From Vibrio neptunius (GTDB lineage Bacteria; Pseudomonadota; Gammaproteobacteria; Enterobacterales; Vibrionaceae): 64,000 nt of DNA. The stretch is from the NCBI GenBank assembly GCA_019339365.1, contig CP079860.1, positions 1,488,001 through 1,552,000 of the forward strand, written 5' to 3'. Every line of letters begins with the position of its first letter. Positions within the stretch are counted from its first letter, which is position 1. The notes under the pieces were generated by a model, which saw only the letters and a program-made list of their open reading frames with translations, ran no database searches and was not told the DNA's origin. A program made the translations under genes and the position numbers. Of the stretch, positions 22,401 to 28,737 are shown piece by piece.

Positions 22401-24173
22401 CAATCTGAGTTAGGTGAAAAGGTACTTGAACACTCTCAGAGTTATCAAAAATACTGCCCGATTCATACGTTGTCTGATCCATCGTTAAGCCAAATTAGAA
22501 AGCTTGTTAAAACCCCAGCGTTGGGCAAATTAGGTGAGGATATTTATACTACGCACTTTGTTTCTATCCAGAAAGATGGGGTGTGGAAGTCGTTGGAGAC
22601 GATCGTTAACGCTGGCGAACAAGTGAACCCACTTGACCCTGTCAGAGTGCTGGTGATTCTCGACATGAAGGATAAGTATCTGGCTAAATTTAAACAGGAA
22701 GGCACTCTAAGTTTGGTACCAATCGGTGTAAGGCCAGTTAGGAAGAACCGATTTATTGATGATGTTGGCGCGTATACAACGGAATATGTTCGTCAATTGT
22801 CTCCCGACTCATTGCACGAGCTGGAACGGAATCATCTCTCCGAGAAAGGCTTACTTGCCGATGATAGCCCACTATTTGGTGTTTGTATCACACCGACTTA
22901 TTACTTGGGAATCAATGTCATCAATGGTATCAAGCCTATGTCTGACGATTACGGTAGTAAGGATTGGGAGTCGGTCTTTGGTGCGGCGAATAAACAAGAA
23001 CGCGCTTCTTACATTATGCGATACTTGCTGGAAGTTGGGGTACCCAATAACTCTGATACCGAAAAGGGCTTAACGTTTACAAGACGCCTTTACTACACCG
23101 ACAAAAACGGTGATAGAGCAGAAATCTCGGCAGACAATTCATCAATGTTTGAGCTCGCGATGTCAAAAGAGCATGAGTTTCTATACGAGAAAACCTTCTT
23201 AACCAGAACGGAAGAGAAAAAGCGTCAATACCCTGAGCTATTTGAAGACCCTAAATTGGGGCTCTACGTCCACGATACCAATGTGCAATCACTCATACCG
23301 GGTGAGAGCCGTACTAAACCAATGGAAGAGTTGGGCTGGACAAAGCAAAGGCCAGTAAGAGATCTTTCAACCCAAGCGACGAAGCTCTTGATGTTGGTGA
23401 GTACCAAGTCTGTGAAGAACGCACAAACGCTGCTTAAAAATGGTGGTTTTGACACAGAAAGTATCGTCGTCGACACATGGTTGAGAGCGAATGATACTGA
23501 AGAGGATTATAAAGTGTCTCTGTCTGGTAGCTTGCATCCACTGGGTACATTGACTTTTGATGCTGAAAACAGACAAGTCAGCTTTGTGACTAAGCCAGTG
23601 ACAGAGAACTTTGTGCCATTGTCGCAGCATGTTAAAAAACATGCCGTAAGCCTTATTGACGATCTGGCGATCACCGAAAGCAGTTTTACTGACTGGGAGG
23701 CTAAGCCAGTCGATACGGATCTCTACGCAATGGAAGTCTCGCTCGAATACGTCAACGCAACGGGCAAGAAAACTCCGGGTATGCGTCCGTTTGTTGCTAA
23801 CGACGATGAGCAGCCCTGTATTTGGGTGGAGATGGAAGGTAAAGAAGGCCTAGGCTTAAGTGCGTCCTCACAAAAAGTGTCTGTTGTTGGCGTAAATGAA
23901 GACAGTGACAATATTCCTTTCAAGCCGCAATGGTATGAAATGGACCAGCAAGAATTTGATAACGTACGAGCATACACTGCGTCTACGACGGATGATTTCG
24001 ATGAGAACATCAAGTCGTCAAAAGATAAACAGATTAAACACAAATCTTCCAAACTCAATAACTGGATCAAAGCCTCGCCTGAGTTATTGAGTTACGTGAA
24101 AGCTGAAGATCTGTCACTTTCTGATGAACGTAAGAGTATGTTGAGAGATTGGTTGTATAACGAGCTCGATTAG
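19410..24173 (+). CDS. Very large OmpA-domain protein, putative T6SS effector
   Basis: 1587 residues from the ATG at 19410 (MAIAKIENK), chosen because AGGAG lies 7 bases upstream and because the module C remnant begins alike (MANAKTIHG). An in-frame earlier start at 19311 lies within the preceding gene and is rejected. Residues 1-650 have no domain I can name. Residues about 655-770 are an OmpA-like peptidoglycan-binding domain (FEFDSAEDRLSPSD, GFTCDVG, LSEKRA, RRASRRAEMRF); the usual Asp of the GxTD motif is replaced by Cys. A hydrophobic stretch at about 807-840 could insert in a membrane. The last 700 residues are unrecognised. By context it is the cargo of the MIX-type protein. VasX-like pore formation is possible but not shown. 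No catalytic motif was found. Confidence 0.7.
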   Translation: MAIAKIENKALYLMGQLVGPNGKVIDGNGLYPLPGFTFALPERVAAEVADESRSTNSAPLYFSDSAGRLQSWNSEIRSVEQLGIGKQQKGEPHSLSSSPLTVLPNTSKLKPVFIPPYLIPAAVMSQEEDWTTKLVSYAKNIQDARVANGAPNEIDISTVSNEVITKDINSEKPLRRFLDPDLAAFFIQSAEKAEQELGLNAGAYSTLYQQLYSGHYQHDFHYLRIPQVWTINLFFSAEYFEGTEVTLSGQPENLIIQGDVTDKKDSIVSRVRPVTYFDIANQTDDAAQAEQVTQYVATFWIIGGHLDSDEQIKQLIRFDINLDSIKDYWSDDEQSASRALDSVSKLRIPNNQYSISEQVLHLPIFSIAGRSVLVSGDPICVEEALFQHAPSLFSDWVDWSKNQPHTGDNKVDSVSQPSLDILNTLGTYKGLLEASASGVMDPFSMTTVHKAFSAALGEAQAGDLLEVVKLAVGIDASARDFLDFAGRLPAPTQERIPMVMKVVQKLNWSGVIASNVPDAFTIPPALEHFWHKVDDKILTPLKPFAKVIEVGLDKPFGYAELVSSGLSVYNGVQDAQKAFADYNSKSIEYSQKTQSVVSTIALSEETEQQRLLEAEEAHKKALLNAFSDHANQHKVLLNGKPIAQKQAAKPGEASYLTLLFEFDSAEDRLSPSDTQLVSKVADYLRNTTSEMVLEINGFTCDVGTLEYNLVLSEKRASALKSAILSRLAADAAKWEPRLLVVGRGVAPNNDKSQRRASRRAEMRFFLNSAFDYPPCRSWLLGLEKSRQVSVSAEMKVQDEVWNFAGQAFDIALGIAAPVLGPSAAIAYSLYWAGGVLLSAYQGVDQILKEDIIKYKEAQKQYSELDVIGQALLLKDDVAFNELSVLSKAYIKRAIALNGLVRLLLLEASNPEEASKVIAGSDTTSTAYANTSSKSQQLDIPGYIRTYLLSDDWDIGGTWLPSFHLDEAWLETKDDVGSADNSIKSYLASTSYFVYKAKQSELGEKVLEHSQSYQKYCPIHTLSDPSLSQIRKLVKTPALGKLGEDIYTTHFVSIQKDGVWKSLETIVNAGEQVNPLDPVRVLVILDMKDKYLAKFKQEGTLSLVPIGVRPVRKNRFIDDVGAYTTEYVRQLSPDSLHELERNHLSEKGLLADDSPLFGVCITPTYYLGINVINGIKPMSDDYGSKDWESVFGAANKQERASYIMRYLLEVGVPNNSDTEKGLTFTRRLYYTDKNGDRAEISADNSSMFELAMSKEHEFLYEKTFLTRTEEKKRQYPELFEDPKLGLYVHDTNVQSLIPGESRTKPMEELGWTKQRPVRDLSTQATKLLMLVSTKSVKNAQTLLKNGGFDTESIVVDTWLRANDTEEDYKVSLSGSLHPLGTLTFDAENRQVSFVTKPVTENFVPLSQHVKKHAVSLIDDLAITESSFTDWEAKPVDTDLYAMEVSLEYVNATGKKTPGMRPFVANDDEQPCIWVEMEGKEGLGLSASSQKVSVVGVNEDSDNIPFKPQWYEMDQQEFDNVRAYTASTTDDFDENIKSSKDKQIKHKSSKLNNWIKASPELLSYVKAEDLSLSDERKSMLRDWLYNELD

Positions 24174-24177
24174 TAAC

Positions 24178-24205
24178 AAAACCGCCAGAAATGGCGGTTT
24201 TTTTT
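24178..24205 (+). terminator. Terminator closing module B
   Basis: Stem AAAACCGCC / GGCGGTTTT, 6-base loop, T8 tract, directly after the effector stop. The same stem recurs at 26993, at the end of module C. Confidence 0.9.
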
Positions 24206-24238
24206 ACACTTAAAGCCCTGCTGTGCTGTCTAATTCTC

Positions 24239-24335
24239 ACTATGGTGAAAGGCTAGGTAAAATGTCGTTAGTGCTGGTGTTTTTGTCTGTTTGGCTATTC
24301 TATCTGACGGTTGGCATTTTTCTGCGCCAGTTTTC
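24239..24335 (+). repeat. 97-bp segment repeated at 26802-26898
   Basis: Matches the later copy with two differences. It encodes a hydrophobic stretch (VLVFLSVWLFYLTVGIFL) and here is fused in frame to the truncated co-effector. Both copies lie at breakpoints of the module array. Confidence 0.9.
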
Positions 24336-25316
24336 CTTATTTAACGTCTTAGTGCCCGTCCGGCCGCTGGCTTATCTCGATGGCAGCAAAAATAAAGACA
24401 AAGCGTCTGAATTACGCGGCGGTTACCTTTACGTGTTCTGGAAAGGCAAGTTGTGGCGTGAAATGGCAATCACCGACAAAGGCTACTATCAGGATATCGA
24501 CGTCGAGTATTACCGCGCCTTGTATAAACAAGAACAGGCGAAAAAGCAGCCGAAAGCGATTCATCGTGAAGCGGAAGGGTTTCCGCTGCCGCAGTTTTGG
24601 GTGCCTTACAAGCTTTTGGGTGAAGTGCAACAAGGGGAAAATGGCGTCAAAGTGTTATTTTCGCCCAAACAGAAGCGCTTCAATCAGATAGAGGCATTAG
24701 AATCTGATCCTGCATTGCTCGACAAATCCAGCACCCCCTTGATGAGCTCGCGAGTTACAGTGCAGAGCAGGCGTTTTCGGTGCAGGAGAACACCTCCGAC
24801 GTTGATAACGCCAAAGTCCATGCCGTTGGCGAAGACGATATGCCATGGCTGAGTGATCAACAACTGCTAGTGCGCAGCTTCGACAAGAGTAATACCGTGA
24901 TTGCTTATGTCGATGGTAAAAATAGTGGTTTTAAACTTTCCGTCGAGACTGGGCTAATGGATTTTGATACCGCCATTACCCACTATGCCGTGCTGTCTGA
25001 CAGTGAAAGTGATTGGGTACTGAGTGAGCCATTAGAATACAGCGAAGACAACCCACATTTTGCGACGGCGATATTGGGCGGCTTCCCACCTAAGGGCAAG
25101 TTTACTTTGCAAATTTCCTCGTCAGGGCACACCCACCACTCTGAATTGGTTTTTAGTGACCTTACCTTCGAGCAAATACTGGCATGGTCTCAACCAGCTA
25201 GTCCCGCTCCGGCGCTGGAACCGCGGCCTGAAGTGAGTGCCGAAGATCAAGCCGCAGTGGAGAACCTCAAAAGCTATATGTCGCTGTGGCAAAAAGAATT
25301 AGGACTATCAAAATGA
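24262..25316 (+). pseudogene. 5'-truncated, frameshifted MIX-type co-effector, module C
   Basis: The first 230 or so residues of the co-effector are missing. Instead a hydrophobic segment (MSLVLVFLSVWLF) joins in frame at 24342 to the part beginning LVPVRPLAYL. The MIX core LRGGYLYVF is kept. The same C5 run as in module B (24734-24738) breaks the frame; the rest continues to 25316. Up to VDGKN the sequence is that of module B, then the C-terminal domain is entirely different (SGFKLSVETG onwards), followed again by a Pro-rich linker and a short helix. So the carrier half is shared and the tail is swapped, as in polymorphic toxin systems. The stop overlaps the ATG of the next gene. Probably non-functional as it stands. 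Confidence 0.8.
24342..24922 (+). repeat. 581-bp duplicate of 17172-17752
   Basis: Second copy of the MIX-coding segment. The left edge is an abrupt junction with the 97-bp repeat; the right edge is the switch point between the two C-terminal domains. Confidence 0.95.
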
Positions 25317-26737
25317 ACAAAAAAATCATTCTCAGTGTCTCGGCTCTAGTGGCGGTGGCACTGGGTGTCGGTTTTGCTTATCGGCCACAGATTAACCACT
25401 GGTTAGAAGCCAGAGCCGAAGATCAAGCAAAACAAGCAAGATACGATGCGGCGTTAAAAACGGTCGTTTCATATATGGATTCTTTTCCTGAAGAATCATC
25501 AGCTTTAACTGATTGGGTTTTAGCGGTCGCTGACCCAAGAACTGCGCCGCTAGCCGAGTGGGACAAACCGGGTGATAAAGCGCAGGTGATCACTCAGATA
25601 TGGTTAGCCGAACAACCGAAAAAAGCTGGGCTATATACCATGAACCTCGATGGGACTAACTTGCAAAAGCTGTTAACCGCTGACGAAGTCAATAGGCTGG
25701 TCAGTTGGACAAAAGACTTACGTGTGCAGCGCTCACCCAATGGCCGTTATATGCTGTTTAATAATGGGCTGTTTGAACAGCAAATAGGCTGTGCGATGGT
25801 CGATTTAAAAACCCGCCAAATCGAACGTTTTGGTGGTGATTGCCTATTTGGTGGCTGGTTACCCGATAGCAGTAAAGCTTATGTCTCTCAATTGGGGAAA
25901 GCGTATGAGTTTGATACTGCGGCAATGACGATAAGCCCTTTACCTCTTGCTGTGCCTAACCCAGATACCCCAGAGTTAAGAAAAGCTTGGTTCGATGGTA
26001 ATGACCATGCAAAAGATAAGATAAAACGGGTACGTCTGGTAAATAATGGTACTCAGTTGTTGGTAGATATTAAAACCTACTACAACAAGTCTTCCTTAGA
26101 GCTAAACGCTAAGCCAACCTATTTAAGTTATAACGTTGGCGATTGGCAACACTACCAAAAAGAGAGTTTTTATCCTCAAGAGTGTGTTCGGAGCAAAGCC
26201 ATCTATTGGCGTGAAGATGGCGGCGCCTTTAGCTGCGATACCGCCGCTGGTTATCGTGGCTACAATGCGAATGATTTAAGTCAATCTGCTTTACTGGCCG
26301 ATGATACTCGCTACCCGCTTCAGCTTGGGGTGTTGAGTGGCAGAGAATCGCTTACCCCTATTTTGACTCGCCAGCGCCAGCCAGACGAGTCATCGCCAAT
26401 AGACACACTGCGTTACTTTTATAAGCTCCCCAGTGCGAAGGATAGAATGAGCGGTTTCTCCTTTTATATTCCCCCGGCTATCAGCTCGGGCTTTAACCAC
26501 TATAACCTAGTGCAACAGCTACCCGCTTTACCTACTTATAGCCAATATCAAACCGCCTTTGACCTCAATTACCAAGAGCAATTAGACAAGTGTGAGCAGT
26601 TGTGGCAAACCAAACACGAGGGTAAATGGAGCGATATGGATATTTATGGCTGCAAAAGCCTATGCCAGATAGAAAGGCATGGCAGTCACTTTATTGCTGT
26701 TAATTGTCAGTCAACAAAGGAGAAGCGCCGTGGCTAA
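25313..26737 (+). CDS. Membrane-anchored propeller-like Cys-rich protein, module C
   Basis: 474 residues from the ATG at 25313 (MNKKIILSVS), which overlaps the TGA of the preceding gene; an in-frame start at 25286 is inside that gene. It shares plan and N-terminus with the proteins at 14857 and 18152: signal anchor (about residues 5-22), an SPNGRY motif in a propeller-like body, and LYTMNLDGTN resembling LSIDGTNP in the others. The rest has diverged strongly. Cysteines are concentrated at the end (YGCKSLCQIERHG, VNC). The gene is intact although its carrier and its effector are both broken; retention of this gene alone is what one expects of an immunity gene. Function is inferred only. Confidence 0.7.
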   Translation: MNKKIILSVSALVAVALGVGFAYRPQINHWLEARAEDQAKQARYDAALKTVVSYMDSFPEESSALTDWVLAVADPRTAPLAEWDKPGDKAQVITQIWLAEQPKKAGLYTMNLDGTNLQKLLTADEVNRLVSWTKDLRVQRSPNGRYMLFNNGLFEQQIGCAMVDLKTRQIERFGGDCLFGGWLPDSSKAYVSQLGKAYEFDTAAMTISPLPLAVPNPDTPELRKAWFDGNDHAKDKIKRVRLVNNGTQLLVDIKTYYNKSSLELNAKPTYLSYNVGDWQHYQKESFYPQECVRSKAIYWREDGGAFSCDTAAGYRGYNANDLSQSALLADDTRYPLQLGVLSGRESLTPILTRQRQPDESSPIDTLRYFYKLPSAKDRMSGFSFYIPPAISSGFNHYNLVQQLPALPTYSQYQTAFDLNYQEQLDKCEQLWQTKHEGKWSDMDIYGCKSLCQIERHGSHFIAVNCQSTKEKRRG

Positions 26738-26819
26738 TGCGAAAACTATTCATGGTATTTACCTATTTGGCCAGCTTGCCCAAGGGGAAACGATTGCTCC
26801 AACTATGGTGAAAGGCTAG
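26730..26819 (+). pseudogene. 5' remnant of the module C effector
   Basis: A GTG at 26730, with AGGAG 7 bases upstream and 8 bases of overlap with the previous gene, begins MANAKTIHGIYLFGQLAQG, clearly related to the start of the 1587-residue protein (MAIAKIENKALYLMGQLVG). After about 24 codons the sequence passes into the 97-bp repeat and stops. The body of the effector has been deleted. Confidence 0.85.
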
Positions 26820-26898
26820 GTAAAATGTCGTTAGTGCTGGTGTTTTTGTCTATTTGGCTATTCTATCTGACGGTTGGCGTTTTTCTGCGCCAGTTTTC
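26802..26898 (+). repeat. 97-bp segment, second copy
   Basis: See 24239-24335. Here it follows the effector remnant directly. Confidence 0.9.
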
Positions 26899-26935
26899 GC
26901 CGTCTATACGCCCGCCAACGGTGAAGCCGATCTGA
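26804..26935 (+). pseudogene. 3' remnant with one transmembrane segment
   Basis: A frame through the 97-bp repeat (YGERLGKMSLVLVFLSI...) continues to a stop at 26933-26935 after SIRPPTVKPI. It may be the C-terminal tail of a deleted effector, with one hydrophobic helix, or a free-standing 36-residue membrane peptide starting at the ATG at 26825. The same opening in both copies, followed by different sequence, fits a recombination scar better. Confidence 0.5.
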
Positions 26936-26992
26936 GGGGGAACTGTCATCGACATGGTACTAGCATGGCAAGTCAGCAAATGCTTGTATAAA

Positions 26993-27017
26993 AAAACCGC
27001 CCCAGATGGCGGTTTTT
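26993..27017. terminator. Bidirectional terminator between module C and vasH
   Basis: AAAACCGCC / GGCGGTTTT stem with a 6-base loop, an A tract on the left and a T tract on the right. It can end both the plus-strand module and the minus-strand tssH-vasH operon. Confidence 0.85.
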
Positions 27018-27039
27018 GTCTTGAGCGGCGGAGAAGTGG

Positions 27040-28737
27040 TTAACTCGCGGTAGAAATGTCGTACTTTTTCATCTTATGGCTTAATGTACTGATTGGCAGC
27101 GAGAGCTGCTCGGCGGCACGTTTAATTTGCCAGTTTGATGAGTTGAGACAATCAATGATAACGGTCTTCTCATACTCGCTGACCGCTTCTTTAAGGCTTT
27201 TGGAATAGTCCATTGGTTCTGCTTCCACTGTGGCCTCTGATTGCTCTAGCTGGGCCGCATCTGTCGATGCTGGCTCTTGCTGAGCGGGTGGTTGCGGCTC
27301 GCTTTCCAAGACGGGTTCAGGGATCTCTGGCGTCTGTGGTGTCGGTTGAGGGAGATTGGCGAGGGCTGCCGCTTCTCCAAATTCAACCTGATTGATGGTT
27401 TCGAAATCTGAAAGTAACAAAGCCCGTTCAACGATGTTCTTGAGCTCACGAACGTTACCCGGGTAAGGGTATTGCTGAAGTTGCAGTTGTACGTTAGCAC
27501 TTAACCCGGGTGCTTGAGCTAGGCCCAAGTTGGCGGCACTCTGCTTCACGAAGTGTTCTGCCAGCGGCAAAATGTCGGCTTCACGCTCTCTCAAAGGAGG
27601 AAGGGTGATAGGGAACACATTGAGGCGATAGAACAAGTCGGCACGGAACTCGCCATTTTTGATTTTATCCATCAAATGGCAATGGGTGGCGGCCACCACG
27701 CGTACATCGACTTCCACTTCCTTGCTGGCCCCCACCGGACGCACTTTACGTTCCTGCAAAACACGTAATAGCTTAGCTTGCAGCAACAATGGCATGTCGC
27801 CAATCTCATCAAGGAATAGGGTGCCTCCATGAGCGGCTTCAAACAAACCGATTTTGTCTTTGTCTGCACCGGTAAATGAGCCTTTTTTATGCCCAAACAG
27901 CTCAGATTCGAGCAGTTGTTCCGGAATGGCAGCACAGTTCTGAACGATTAACGGTTGATCGGCTCGGTTGGAGTTTTCGTGAATGTACTTGGCGATCACC
28001 TCTTTACCGGCACCGGTTTCACCGCGTAGCAGTACGTCTACCGGCAGTGCCAGCACTTTGTCTAACCGACGCAGCACTTCCAGCATCTGTTCACTTTCCG
28101 CAATCGGGCCTTTGTAATGGCTCTGTTTGCGTTTTTTGAGATGCTCATTCTCGCGCACTAACGCAGCGTTATCGGCGCTCAGGCTTTTGATCATATGGCC
28201 ATATTCTTCGAGCCAAACGGCTTGTCGAATGCTGTTGGCGGCCATATTACAGAACGCGGTGAGTGCCGATTCGTTGTCGATGACGCTCAAATCGAACAGC
28301 GCCAACAAACCTATGGTTTTAGCGCTGTCATCGACCAAGGGCCAAGCAAGGAGGTTGCTGCTTTTGATGCCAAGTGCTAACTCCGTCTCATACACGGCCT
28401 CACAATCGTAACCATTGTATTGATACAGCTCGTTGATCAACACCACTTCGCCATTTTGGATGGCGTAGTTGAATGGGTCGGTTTGGCTGGTTTGGTTAAA
28501 CGATAGCGGCTGCCATGGGTGAGAAACGAGAGCTTGTTCATTGTGATGAACAATACTCGGTATGAGTGCCTGTCCCGTTTGATCAAGAACGTAGATGATG
28601 CCGTGTTTAGAAAACGTCATCTGACGCGCTGCTGTGAGCACCGCGTCCAAAGTTTGCGCAAGCTGAGTGCGATCAGCCAGAGACTGGCTGATCGCTAGTA
28701 ACGCATTACTCAGATCGTTCTGATTAGCTGAACGCAT
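27040..28737 (-). CDS. vasH: Sigma-54-dependent activator of T6SS
   Basis: A bacterial enhancer-binding protein with an N-terminal GAF-like sensor domain (about residues 15-165), a AAA+ domain and a C-terminal Fis-type helix-turn-helix (last 40 residues, WQIKRAAEQLSLPISTLSHKM). Walker A is GETGAGKE near residue 240 and Walker B is LFLDEIGD. The sigma-54 contact loop reads GSFTGA instead of the usual GAFTGA. A Pro/Glu/Gln-rich linker of about 60 residues separates AAA+ and HTH. I place the start at 28737 (MRSANQND) because AAGGA lies 10 bases upstream; starts at 28758 or 28791 are possible. It overlaps the end of tssH by 14 bases. It should drive hcp and possibly other T6SS genes through RpoN. 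Confidence 0.95.
   Translation of the reverse strand: MRSANQNDLSNALLAISQSLADRTQLAQTLDAVLTAARQMTFSKHGIIYVLDQTGQALIPSIVHHNEQALVSHPWQPLSFNQTSQTDPFNYAIQNGEVVLINELYQYNGYDCEAVYETELALGIKSSNLLAWPLVDDSAKTIGLLALFDLSVIDNESALTAFCNMAANSIRQAVWLEEYGHMIKSLSADNAALVRENEHLKKRKQSHYKGPIAESEQMLEVLRRLDKVLALPVDVLLRGETGAGKEVIAKYIHENSNRADQPLIVQNCAAIPEQLLESELFGHKKGSFTGADKDKIGLFEAAHGGTLFLDEIGDMPLLLQAKLLRVLQERKVRPVGASKEVEVDVRVVAATHCHLMDKIKNGEFRADLFYRLNVFPITLPPLREREADILPLAEHFVKQSAANLGLAQAPGLSANVQLQLQQYPYPGNVRELKNIVERALLLSDFETINQVEFGEAAALANLPQPTPQTPEIPEPVLESEPQPPAQQEPASTDAAQLEQSEATVEAEPMDYSKSLKEAVSEYEKTVIIDCLNSSNWQIKRAAEQLSLPISTLSHKMKKYDISTAS

Noticed and set aside
24310..24330. Sigma-54-like TTGGCAT with TGCG downstream
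   Set aside because: Within coding repeat sequence; the -12 element is wrong and the second copy changes the -24 to TTGGCG.
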